Source: Lipingzhangella_A rawalii (GTDB lineage: Bacteria; Actinomycetota; Actinomycetes; Streptosporangiales; Streptosporangiaceae). Taken from it: 64,000 bases of DNA. The stretch is from NCBI RefSeq assembly GCF_031628175.1, contig NZ_JAVLVT010000003.1, forward strand, positions 186,001 through 250,000. The letters are read 5' to 3'. This document shows, in pieces, positions 51,146 through 59,399 of this stretch (the stretch's first letter is position 1; every line of letters starts with the position of its first letter). A program made the position numbers and the translations under genes. The notes beneath the pieces were generated by a model. The model was not told the DNA's origin. It did not search any database and was given only the letters and a program-made list of their open reading frames with translations.

Positions 51146-51439
51146 CTACCCCACAAGTGGGCCGGCCCCACCCGCGACCGCGGGAATAATCGACACCTGG
51201 CTGCCGGCGGGAGTCGGTGTGTCCAAGCCCTGGGCGAACCGAACGTCCTCGTCTCCCACGTAGACGTTCACGAAGCGCCGCACCCTGCCGTCGTCATCCA
51301 GCACCCGAGACTCGATCCCGGGATAGTCGGACTCCAGGGTACGCAGCACATCCCGCAGGGTCTCACCACTGGCCGTGACGTCCGCGGCACCGTTGGTGTA
51401 GGTACGCAGGATGGTTGGCACGCGCACACTGACGCTCAT
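51146..51439 (-). CDS. cysO: MoaD/ThiS-like sulfur carrier (CysO type) with residues after the GG
   Basis: A 97-aa ubiquitin-fold sulfur carrier with VRVPTILRTYTNGAADVTAS, FVNVYVGDEDVRFAQGLDTP and IIPAVAGG, close to mycobacterial CysO, which carries a C-terminal thiocarboxylate for cysteine synthesis. Here the GG is followed by AGPLVG instead of ending the protein. Those residues would have to be removed, as for some ThiS/SAMP proteins, or the protein is inactive as a carrier. Adjacent to thrC and groEL, a conserved actinobacterial order. Confidence 0.85.
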   Translation of the reverse strand: MSVSVRVPTILRTYTNGAADVTASGETLRDVLRTLESDYPGIESRVLDDDGRVRRFVNVYVGDEDVRFAQGLDTPTPAGSQVSIIPAVAGGAGPLVG

Positions 51440-51536
51440 GTTGTCTCCTCAACGATTGGGTGGCCGACCAGCCGGCCGGCCACGAACCACAGCGGGCCGG
51501 TCACGCAGACGAAGCGAGCCGCTCCGCCTGCGTGAT

Positions 51537-52814
51537 TCAGCGCAGTCCCGCCTCGTGGAAGGATTCCAGCGAGGGGCGAATCGTGGCCGTGATTCCCGCC
51601 TCTGCCGCATTCAGGGTTTTGAGGCCGTCGCCGGTATTGAGGACGACCGTGGAGGCCTCGGGGTCGAGCTCACCCTGCGCCAGCAGCTGCCGCAGCACCC
51701 CGGTGGTGACGCCACCAGCGGTCTCGGCGAAGATCCCTTCGGTCCGCGCCAGCTGGGCGATGCCCGCAACCACCTCCGTGTCGTCGACGTGCGCGACACT
51801 GCCGCCCGTACGCCGGCACACGTCCAGCACGTAGGGCCCGTCCGCGGGATTCCCGATGGCGAGGGACTTGGCGATGGTGTCCGGCTTGACCGGCTGGACC
51901 ACCTCGTGCCCCTCCTCCCAGGCGCGCGCAACCGGGGCGCACCCTGTGGCCTGGGCCCCGAAGATGCGGTAGGGACGGTCCTCGACCAGCCCCAGCCGGA
52001 CCAGCTCCCGAAATCCCTTGTCGATCTTGGTGAGCTGGGATCCGGAGGCGATCGGAACAATGATCTGATCCGGCAGACGCCAGCCGAGCTGCTCCGCGAT
52101 CTCGTAGGCCAGGGTCTTCGACCCCTCCGCGTAGTAGGGGCGGAGGTTCACGTTCACGAAACCCCATCCCTCACCGGCGGGGTCTCCCATGAGTTCGGAG
52201 CAGAAACGGTTCACGTCGTCGTAGGTGCCGTCGATCGCGACGACCTTCCCGCCGTAGATGGCGGCCATAACGACCTTGCCCTCTTCCAGCCCGGCCGGGA
52301 TGAACACACAGGAACGCAACCCGGTGCGGGCCGCGGCGGCGCCCACGGCGCCAGCCAGGTTGCCCGTGGAGGAACACGACAGGGTGGTGAATCCCAGATT
52401 CCGGGCCGCCTCGACGGCCATGGCAACCACCCGGTCCTTGAAGGAATGGGTGGGGTTGGCGGAGTCGTCCTTGACATGCAGCTCGCGCACGCCCAGTTCG
52501 TTCGCCAGCCGGTCCGCGCGCACCAGGGGAGTGAATCCGGGATCCATGGTGGGGGTGCTGGCAACCGTGGCCGGGACGGGCAGAAGCGGCGCGTAGCGCC
52601 ACAGGCTGGTGGGTCCGCGTTCAATCTGCTCTCGGGTGACGGCTCCGAACTCGTAGGCGATCTCGAGTGGGCCGAAACAGAAATCGCAGGCGAAGTAGGG
52701 GCCGAGTTCCCGGCGTTGACCGCATTCCCGACAGGACAGGGCGATCGCGGGCCCGAAGTCAGGGGCCGACGGAGTCGGAACGGTGGTGGAATACTCGGCG
52801 GCGACAGTCGACAT
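51537..52814 (-). CDS. thrC: Threonine synthase
   Basis: The 425-aa PLP enzyme converts O-phosphohomoserine to threonine. An N-terminal zinc-ribbon-like part (CRECGQRRELGPYFACDFCF) precedes the fold-type II core with the PLP lysine in NPTHSFKDR, phosphate loop SCSSTGNLAGAVGAAAA and SGSQLTKIDKG. This longer form with Cys pairs is typical of actinobacterial threonine synthases. The start (ATG 52814) is followed 97 nt downstream of its stop by the sulfur-carrier gene on the same strand. Confidence 0.94.
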   Translation of the reverse strand: MSTVAAEYSTTVPTPSAPDFGPAIALSCRECGQRRELGPYFACDFCFGPLEIAYEFGAVTREQIERGPTSLWRYAPLLPVPATVASTPTMDPGFTPLVRADRLANELGVRELHVKDDSANPTHSFKDRVVAMAVEAARNLGFTTLSCSSTGNLAGAVGAAAARTGLRSCVFIPAGLEEGKVVMAAIYGGKVVAIDGTYDDVNRFCSELMGDPAGEGWGFVNVNLRPYYAEGSKTLAYEIAEQLGWRLPDQIIVPIASGSQLTKIDKGFRELVRLGLVEDRPYRIFGAQATGCAPVARAWEEGHEVVQPVKPDTIAKSLAIGNPADGPYVLDVCRRTGGSVAHVDDTEVVAGIAQLARTEGIFAETAGGVTTGVLRQLLAQGELDPEASTVVLNTGDGLKTLNAAEAGITATIRPSLESFHEAGLR

Positions 52815-52843
52815 AGGCGAGGCGTCTCTCCCCTCATCTGCCC

Positions 52844-52889
52844 TGGGAGCCACTCTGACTCCAGGCCGGAGTTGGCACCTGTTCCGGCC
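52844..52889 (-). promoter_or_regulatory. Structured 5' leader upstream of thrC
   Basis: On the minus strand GGCCGGA-N12-TCCGGCC (52889-52864) forms a perfect 7-bp stem, followed by a smaller GGAG/CTCC stem (62-46 end of the range), 30-75 nt before the thrC ATG. No known riboswitch class was recognised; an attenuator, a regulatory hairpin or an RNA-stability element are possible. Confidence 0.4.
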
Positions 52890-53177
52890 AGCCTCGCACC
52901 ATCGCGAAACCGTTCTTTCCTGATGCCGGAATGGTTGCCGGGGCTTCGTCGGGCCGGTCCCTCCACCCCTCTGGATGAGCGCTATTCGGTTATGGTTGCG
53001 CCTTACTCTAACGGACTGCCCTCGGGTCACTCCATGCCGGGGCCCGAATCCCGGTCGCCGTGCCGCACGGCCGGCCGAGACACAAACCACAGCGGCGCTC
53101 CTGTCGGGATGGGGAAACACCATGGTGTAGTGATGTTCCCGACAGTCCGCGGCGCTGGGAAGGCAGGCGAAGATACG

Positions 53178-54728
53178 GTGAGTGCAACAGATCCGGTCGC
53201 CCACGTCAGCAACACGGCCACCACCCCCACCACCTCCTCGATCCCCCCTCCGGAACGTGCCACCGTCCTGGTCGCGTCGAATCGGGGCCCGATCTCGATC
53301 ACGACCGACGAGCACGGTCACTACCGGGCCCAACGCGGCGGAGGTGGCCTCGTCTCCGGTCTCAGCGCCCTGGGCCACCGTCCGGAATACGCCGGGACAC
53401 AGGCCCTGTGGGTGTGTGCCGCACTATCCGAGACGGACCGGCAGGCGGCCCGGTCGGCCCCGGGCGGCCGACTCGACCAGAGCAGCGAGCTCGCCGAACA
53501 TCTGGAGAGCACCTCCCCAGGCGTGCAGATGCTGGACATCCCGGTCGAGACATTCACCGGCGCCTACACCACAATCGCGAACTCCGTGTTGTGGTTCGTG
53601 CACCATCTGCTGTTCGACATCCCCAACCATCCCCAGTTCGACGCGCGATTCCGCGAACGCTGGGAGGACTATGTGGCCTACAACGCCGCGTTCGGCGAGG
53701 CACTGGCCAGCGCCGCCGCCCCGGGGGCCCGAGTCTTCGTGCAGGACTACCACCTGGCCCTGGTTCCGCGGATGCTGCGGGAACGGCGTCCGGACCTGCG
53801 GGTTTCGCACTTCTCCCATACGCCGTGGGCCCCGGTTGAGTACTTCCGGCTGCTCCCCCCAGATATCCGGGTCCAGCTCCTAGACGGGATGCTTGGGGCC
53901 GACCACCTGGGGTTCCACACGCAGGGCTGGGCCCGAGCGTTCACCGAATGCTGCACCGCCGAACTACCCGGGGAGGTTGCGGTCAGCGCCACCAACGGCT
54001 GGGAGATACGCCGGGGTGGGCGCGTGGTGCGGGTGGGTGTCCACCCGCTGGGCGTGGACGCTGCGGGGCTGCGATCCCGCGCGGCCGAGGCCGACGTGGC
54101 TGAACGCCGGGCCGAGCTTTCCGAGGCCGTGGGGGATCGGAAACTGCTGGTGCGTATCGACCGCACGGAGCTGTCCAAGAACATTGTCCGTGGCCTTGCG
54201 GGATTCCGGGAACTGTTGCAGCGACACCCCGAATGGCGCAGGGCCGTCACCCACCTCGCCTTCGCCTACCCGAGCCGTACGGATGTTCCGGAGTATCGTT
54301 CCTACACGGAGTCTGTACGCGAGCTGGCCGCGAGTATCAACAGCGAGTTCGGCACGGAGGACTGGACCCCGGTACTGCTGGAGGTCAGAGACGACTTCGC
54401 TCGTTCCCTGGCCGCATACCAGCTGGCGGACGTCCTCGTGGTCAACCCAATCCGGGACGGGATGAACCTGGTCGCCAAGGAAGGCCCGATCCTGTCGGAA
54501 CGGGACAGTGTCCTGGTTCTGTCCACAGGGGCCGGTGCGGTGGAGGAACTTGGGGAGGACGCGCTACTGGTCCACCCCTACGACGTGTCCGCGACCGCAG
54601 ATGCCCTGGACACGGCGCTCCGGATGCCACCGGGCGAACGGCAGAAGCGCCGGGAGCGCCTGGCGGACCGGGCGGCCCAGATGCCGCCGCACCGCTGGTT
54701 CACCGAGCAACTCACCCACCTTGGCTAG
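53178..54728 (+). CDS. otsA: Trehalose-6-phosphate synthase (GT20)
   Basis: A 516-aa GT20 glucosyltransferase making trehalose 6-phosphate from UDP/GDP-glucose and glucose 6-phosphate. Motifs: VLVASNRGPI, AQRGGGGLVSGL, DYHLALVPRMLR, FSHTPWAPVEYF, MLGADHLGFHTQ, LVRIDRTELSKNIVRGL and NPIRDGMNLVAKE. GTG at 53178 is taken as start; ATG at 53133 is also in frame, and a palindrome ACACCATGGTGT (53117-53128) lies just upstream. Trehalose is a desiccation and osmotic protectant. The phosphatase otsB is at the far end of the window. Confidence 0.94.
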   Translation: MSATDPVAHVSNTATTPTTSSIPPPERATVLVASNRGPISITTDEHGHYRAQRGGGGLVSGLSALGHRPEYAGTQALWVCAALSETDRQAARSAPGGRLDQSSELAEHLESTSPGVQMLDIPVETFTGAYTTIANSVLWFVHHLLFDIPNHPQFDARFRERWEDYVAYNAAFGEALASAAAPGARVFVQDYHLALVPRMLRERRPDLRVSHFSHTPWAPVEYFRLLPPDIRVQLLDGMLGADHLGFHTQGWARAFTECCTAELPGEVAVSATNGWEIRRGGRVVRVGVHPLGVDAAGLRSRAAEADVAERRAELSEAVGDRKLLVRIDRTELSKNIVRGLAGFRELLQRHPEWRRAVTHLAFAYPSRTDVPEYRSYTESVRELAASINSEFGTEDWTPVLLEVRDDFARSLAAYQLADVLVVNPIRDGMNLVAKEGPILSERDSVLVLSTGAGAVEELGEDALLVHPYDVSATADALDTALRMPPGERQKRRERLADRAAQMPPHRWFTEQLTHLG

Positions 54729-55069
54729 TGCGGGACCTGGGCCTCGCCCACCCGTGCCCGAACATCGTGTCGGGGTGGACGTGCGACACGGGTGATGTCC
54801 CGGGGGTGTCCCCGATCCAGGCGGCCGAAGCGGGCGGTGCGTTGTGGACCCGTCCTTCCCCGGGGCGTGGGTCTGCGGTACTCTACTGCATAACCGGCAG
54901 CCCGACACACTGGGCACATTGGGCTCAGCAGACACCGTCGTGGACCGCGCTGCGGACACCGCACCCCGGTTGCCGGGCGAGCGAACGCTGCGGGCGCGTG
55001 TCCCAGATCTCCACGCGCATGGCGCATGCGCCTGACTCCCCCACGTGACCTAGCAGGAGTTGAGCACCT
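54729..55069 (+). other. Intergenic region upstream of the surface cluster
   Basis: No gene recognised. A plausible -10 (TACTCT or TACTGC near 54880-54890) and the ribosome region before the GTG at 55070 (AGCAGGAG at ~55048) suggest that the cluster promoter is here. Nothing else seen. Confidence 0.4.
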
Positions 55070-57064
55070 GTGCGGGACCGAAAGCATCCCCCCAATCGTT
55101 GGCTCGGCAAGCAGGGCGCCTACATCGGCACCGTCTCCGTCCTGTCTGTCGCTCTGGCCGGCACCATGTTCGGTGTCGGCGCGCTGACCCACTGGGACGA
55201 CATGTCCGACGGCACAACCTGGCTGTGGAGCAGCAGCACCGGCGAGCTGTCCCGGATCAACGCGCACAGCGCACAGGTGGACCTGGCCCAGCCGGTGCGC
55301 GCCTCGGTAGCCAACCCGGTCCGGCTCGTGCAGAACAGCCACAATCTGGTGGTGCACGACCTGGCCGAGGAACAACTCCGCTCGATGGACCTCACCGACA
55401 CGGAGTTGGGCGCCGAGGTCGATCTGCCGGACAGCGGCGACACGCACTTCGTGCTGCACGACGAGTCCGCGGTCATCGTGGACCGGACCACCGGCGAGCT
55501 GCGTCCAGTCTCGCCCACCACGCTGGAGCCGACCGGAGAGTCCGTACACCTTCCCGGGCCGTTGGCCGGCGGGGACTTCGACGAGGACGGCGTCCTGTGG
55601 CTGGCTTCCTCGTCGCAGGGGACGGTCTCCCAGGTCCGTACCGACTCCACCGGCGCGTTGCAGGTGGCGGACAGTGTGCCGATCGCGGAACCCGGCCAGG
55701 AGCTCCAGGTGTCCGTGCTGGACCAGGGGGCGCTGGTCCTGAACCAGGACACCGACGAGTTGAGCCTGGTTGGTGGGGACGCTGAGGTCGACCGCCATGT
55801 ATCGCCCAGTGAGCTCGCCGGGGCCGAGACTCCGCAGCGGATACGGGGAACGCTCGCGGTGGTGACGGCGCGTTCCGCGTCGATGATCGTGTCGATGGCC
55901 GAGTTGGACGCCAACCCGCGGCTGCACGCCTTCGCTCCTGAGGATCCCGAATTTGACGTGGCGGTTCCGTACGAGAACCACATCTACGTTCCCTACGTCT
56001 CGGAGGGCACTGTTCGGGTGTTCACTCCGCAGGGGCAGCACGCCCGCTCGATCACGCTGCCGGACGTCGCCGATCAGCCCCTGGAACTCTCCGAGAACGA
56101 CGGTTTCCTGTTCATCAACGCCCCGGACAGTGAGGTGGCGGGGGTGGTGAGCCCGGATGGTGAAGTTCGCCTGGTCGACAAGTATGACCCGGACCTCGAC
56201 GACATCGAGGACGGTCCCGCCGAGGAGCCCGGCGGCGGGGTCGTGGATCTTCCGGACGGCGCCGAGGATCCCGAACCAGTGGACCTGCCGAGTATCGCGG
56301 ACGCGCGGGACGAGGAGGACCCGGGGCGGCCCCTGTTCGATGAGGACGACGAGGACGAGGGCCGCGACGACGAGGACAATGGGCACCGGGACAGCGAGGC
56401 TGAGGAGCAGCCCGACGGCCCTGGCCCGTCGGACCCGGGGAACGATTCGGCAGACGACGAGCCAACGCAGCAGGCGGAACCGTCCGAGCCGGATGCACCC
56501 GCGCCCGACCTTCCCGACCTGCCGGATCTACCTCCGGATGCCGATGGCCCGGACAGCCCCGGACCCGGGGAACCGGATGACGAGGGCGATAGCGACGCGG
56601 ACGACGACCCCCTCCTCCCACCGCCCGGGAATCCTCCGGTCGACGATCCGCCCGACGACGAGGATCCGCCCGACGACGAGGATCCGCCCGACGACGAGGA
56701 ACCCCCAGACGGGGACAACCCACCCGATGAGGAAGAACCCCCGGACGAGGAAGAACCACCCGGCGGGGACGAGCCACCCGACGACGAGGACCCCCCAGAC
56801 GGGGACAACCCGCCCGGCGGGGAAGAACCCCCGGACGAGGAGGAACCACCCGGCGGGGACGAGCCTCCTGGTAGCGACGAGCCACCCGACCAGGAAGAAC
56901 CACCCGGCGGGGACGAGCCACCCGGTGCGGAGGACCCACCTGGTGGCGACGAGCCACCCGACCAGGAAGAACCACCCGCTGCGGAGGACCCACCCGAGAA
57001 CGAGGACCTTGGGTCCGAAACCTCCCCGAGCGGGGGCGGAAACGACGAGGAACAGACGGCCTGA
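55070..57064 (+). CDS. Membrane-anchored propeller-like surface protein with acidic repeat tail
   Basis: A 664-aa protein: basic N-terminus, one membrane anchor (~20-42, IGTVSVLSVALAGTMFGVGA), a ~330-residue extracellular domain of repeated beta units (LWSSSTGELSRINAHSAQVD, VLWLASSSQGTVSQVRTDS, GEVRLVDKYDPDLD) suggesting a six- or seven-bladed propeller, an acidic region, then 20 tandem hexapeptides (residues ~526-645) of PP-x-x-x-D/E type. The tail is so acidic that it may act as a halophile-type or cell-wall-spacer stalk. First gene of a five-gene cluster. GTG start; GGAG ~10 nt upstream. Confidence 0.75.
   Translation: MRDRKHPPNRWLGKQGAYIGTVSVLSVALAGTMFGVGALTHWDDMSDGTTWLWSSSTGELSRINAHSAQVDLAQPVRASVANPVRLVQNSHNLVVHDLAEEQLRSMDLTDTELGAEVDLPDSGDTHFVLHDESAVIVDRTTGELRPVSPTTLEPTGESVHLPGPLAGGDFDEDGVLWLASSSQGTVSQVRTDSTGALQVADSVPIAEPGQELQVSVLDQGALVLNQDTDELSLVGGDAEVDRHVSPSELAGAETPQRIRGTLAVVTARSASMIVSMAELDANPRLHAFAPEDPEFDVAVPYENHIYVPYVSEGTVRVFTPQGQHARSITLPDVADQPLELSENDGFLFINAPDSEVAGVVSPDGEVRLVDKYDPDLDDIEDGPAEEPGGGVVDLPDGAEDPEPVDLPSIADARDEEDPGRPLFDEDDEDEGRDDEDNGHRDSEAEEQPDGPGPSDPGNDSADDEPTQQAEPSEPDAPAPDLPDLPDLPPDADGPDSPGPGEPDDEGDSDADDDPLLPPPGNPPVDDPPDDEDPPDDEDPPDDEEPPDGDNPPDEEEPPDEEEPPGGDEPPDDEDPPDGDNPPGGEEPPDEEEPPGGDEPPGSDEPPDQEEPPGGDEPPGAEDPPGGDEPPDQEEPPAAEDPPENEDLGSETSPSGGGNDEEQTA
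56645..57004 (+). repeat. 20 tandem 18-bp units encoding acidic hexapeptides
   Basis: Units such as GATCCGCCCGACGACGAG repeat head to tail exactly 20 times (360 bp). The first three are identical and the rest diverge in a codon-wise manner, preserving CCx-CCx Pro-Pro. This is expected to vary in copy number between strains. Confidence 0.93.
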
Positions 57065-57206
57065 GGGGTGGACCTGGATTACGGATGCGGCGCCGCTCCC
57101 GGCGGGGTATCCGCCCGGTCCACCGTGCAGTGAGACATCAGGCGGGTGTGCGTGGCGTTGTGAGACACCGGGCACACCCGCGCCAGGTTGAGGGGAAACA
57201 CCCACG

Positions 57207-58217
57207 TTGACGACGATGTCCGCGGCAGGTCCGGACGCCGAGGCGCCGGGGCTGACCGCGCAGGAGGCCGAACGCCACGCCCGCCTGTTCGAACGCATGG
57301 CGAACGAGATCGATACGGCAGTCCTCGGTAAACCCCAGGTGGTGCGGTTGGGCCTGGTCGCACTCCTCACCGGAGGTCACATCCTGTTGGAGGACGTCCC
57401 GGGGCTCGGCAAAACCACCCTGGCCCGTGCTATTGCCGCCTCCGTGGACGGTTCGTGGCGCCGCATCCAGTTCACCCCGGACCTGTTGCCGTCGGATGTC
57501 TCCGGCGTTCCGGTGTTCAACCAGGCCACCCGGGAATTCGAGTTCCACCCGGGGCCGGTGTTCGCCAATGTTGTGATCGCGGACGAGGTGAATCGCGCCT
57601 CGCCCAAGACACAGTCGGCCCTGCTGGAAGTCATGGAGGAACAGCAGGTCACTGTGGACGGGGTCCGTCATCCCGTGCCTGACCCGTTCCTGGTGGTCGC
57701 CACCCAGAACCCGGTGGAGATGGACGGGACCTACCGTCTCCCGGAAGCCCAGCTGGACCGGTTTCTGATGCGGCTCTCGCTTGGCTATCCCGACCCCGAG
57801 GCGGAGCTCACGCTGATGCGTGGGGGGCGGCACCGACGTCCGGAGGAGCTGAGTCCCGTCACGGACGCGGCGGGGCTGGCCGAGTTCGCACGGGCCGCCG
57901 CACACGTACACGTGCCGGACCAGGTGTACGAGTACGTGCTGCGGCTGGCACAGGCCACCCGCACCCACTCCGAGATCCGGGTGGGGCTGTCGACCCGCGC
58001 CACGGTGGTGTTCATGCGCGCGCTGCGCATCCGCGGGCTGAGCGTCGGCCGGCCCTACGTCACCCCCGAGGACGTGAAAGAACTCGCGGTTCCCGTGTGG
58101 GCGCACCGTCTCGTCCGAAGCACCGAGTCCGCGGTGAGTGGCCGCAGCCTGACCGCACTGATGCACCAGGTTCTGGAGCAGGAGGCGGTGCCCAGCCCCG
58201 TGGTGGACCGAGCCTAG
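57207..58217 (+). CDS. MoxR-family AAA+ ATPase
   Basis: A 336-aa MoxR ATPase: Walker A EDVPGLGKTTLARAIA, Walker B FANVVIADEVNRASPKTQ, sensor 1 VVATQNPVEMDGTYRLPEAQ, arginine-finger region DRFLMRL. MoxR proteins act as chaperones that mature or load complexes with a VWA or DUF58 partner, here encoded next. TTG at 57207 is supported by GAGGGG 11 nt upstream; ATG at 57216 is the alternative. Confidence 0.92.
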   Translation: MTTMSAAGPDAEAPGLTAQEAERHARLFERMANEIDTAVLGKPQVVRLGLVALLTGGHILLEDVPGLGKTTLARAIAASVDGSWRRIQFTPDLLPSDVSGVPVFNQATREFEFHPGPVFANVVIADEVNRASPKTQSALLEVMEEQQVTVDGVRHPVPDPFLVVATQNPVEMDGTYRLPEAQLDRFLMRLSLGYPDPEAELTLMRGGRHRRPEELSPVTDAAGLAEFARAAAHVHVPDQVYEYVLRLAQATRTHSEIRVGLSTRATVVFMRALRIRGLSVGRPYVTPEDVKELAVPVWAHRLVRSTESAVSGRSLTALMHQVLEQEAVPSPVVDRA

Positions 58218-58244
58218 GATGCCGCCGGCCCAGGGAGTACGGTG

Positions 58245-59399
58245 ATGCCCACCAGCCGCGGATGGACTCTGGTGGCCGCTGGTGTCCTGCTGCTTGCCTG
58301 CGGCCTGGCGCTGGGCTACCGAGAGATCGTGATGCTCGGGGCGACAGCGCTCCTGTTCGTGGCTGGCGCGGTCGGACTGGTCGGACGGGTGCGGGCCCCA
58401 CAGGTGGAACGTCGGATTCCCAACACCAGGGTTCAGGCCGGCGAGGACCTCGCGGTGCGCCTCCGGATCCGGCCGGCCCACCGGAGCGGGCGGACCCCAC
58501 ACGCGTTGCGGGATCGGGTCCGTTCGACCGCCGGTACGCAGTACGTCGACGTGAGCAGCCGGGAAGCGGAGCGCGGCAGGGGCGTGGATTCCCTGGACTA
58601 CCGGCTACACACCGACCGGCGCGGGGTCCGCACGCTGGGGCCGGTGCTCGCGCTGCGCACCGACCCGCTGGGGCTCGTGCGCAGCCAACGCGACTGTGGC
58701 GACAGCCAGCGGGTGTGGATTCATCCGCCGTGGCGGGTACTCACCGCTATGCCCGTAGGGCAGCAGGCCGACCCAACCGGTGTCCTCGACGGCACCCGGA
58801 TCGGCAACCTCAGCTTCGACGGTCTTCGCGAGTATGTGCCCGGCGACGAGGTACGGCACATCCACTGGCGTAGCTCAGCACGTTACGACCGGCTGATGGT
58901 CAAGGAATATGTCGACACCGCGCACACCCGGCTAACGGTCCTTCTGGACGACCGTGGCGACGGCGGTGCGGACCCGACAAGCGGCCTGGACGAGGCGGCC
59001 AGCGCTGCGGCCTGTGTGGTGGGCACCGCCGTGCGCGGAGCCTGGTCGTGCGAACTCACCTTGGTGAGCGGGGACAGCAGGGACAGCAGCGCGGGCGTGA
59101 CTCCGATGCTCGACCTGCTGGCCGAGGCCGAGCCGGTCGCGAACGCGGACATGTCCCGAGCGCTGTGGCGACTGCGCAACCGTCCCGACGGTGACACCGT
59201 CGTCCTGGTCAGCGCGGTGGTAACTCCAGAGGACGGGCAACGGTTCGCGCAGCTGGTGGACCGCTACCCCACACTGGTGCTGGCCTGCGTCGGCGCGGCG
59301 GCCGAACGGGCCCCCAGCCCGCCTGGAGTCACCGTGGTATCGGCGGCCACGGCCAGAGAGCTGGCCACCGTCTGGAACGCGGCCCGGTGGTCGCGGTGA
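58245..59399 (+). CDS. DUF58 domain protein
   Basis: A ~384-aa protein with two N-terminal membrane helices (TLVAAGVLLLACGLALG; IVMLGATALLFVAGAVGLV), then the DUF58 region LSFDGLREYVPGDEVRHIHW with RSSARYDRLMVKEYV, the signature of this VWA-like partner of MoxR ATPases. It overlaps the transglutaminase-like gene by 4 nt (GTGA at 59396), so the two are coupled. Confidence 0.9.
   Translation: MPTSRGWTLVAAGVLLLACGLALGYREIVMLGATALLFVAGAVGLVGRVRAPQVERRIPNTRVQAGEDLAVRLRIRPAHRSGRTPHALRDRVRSTAGTQYVDVSSREAERGRGVDSLDYRLHTDRRGVRTLGPVLALRTDPLGLVRSQRDCGDSQRVWIHPPWRVLTAMPVGQQADPTGVLDGTRIGNLSFDGLREYVPGDEVRHIHWRSSARYDRLMVKEYVDTAHTRLTVLLDDRGDGGADPTSGLDEAASAAACVVGTAVRGAWSCELTLVSGDSRDSSAGVTPMLDLLAEAEPVANADMSRALWRLRNRPDGDTVVLVSAVVTPEDGQRFAQLVDRYPTLVLACVGAAAERAPSPPGVTVVSAATARELATVWNAARWSR

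Noticed and set aside
52815..52900. Known riboswitch (SAM, glycine, cobalamin) before thrC
   Set aside because: The leader has stems and a GGAGAGA-like string, but the conserved cores of those classes are not present.
51411..53177. Very long + strand frame running into otsA
   Set aside because: The first ~590 codons are antisense to thrC; otsA homology begins only after about 53178.
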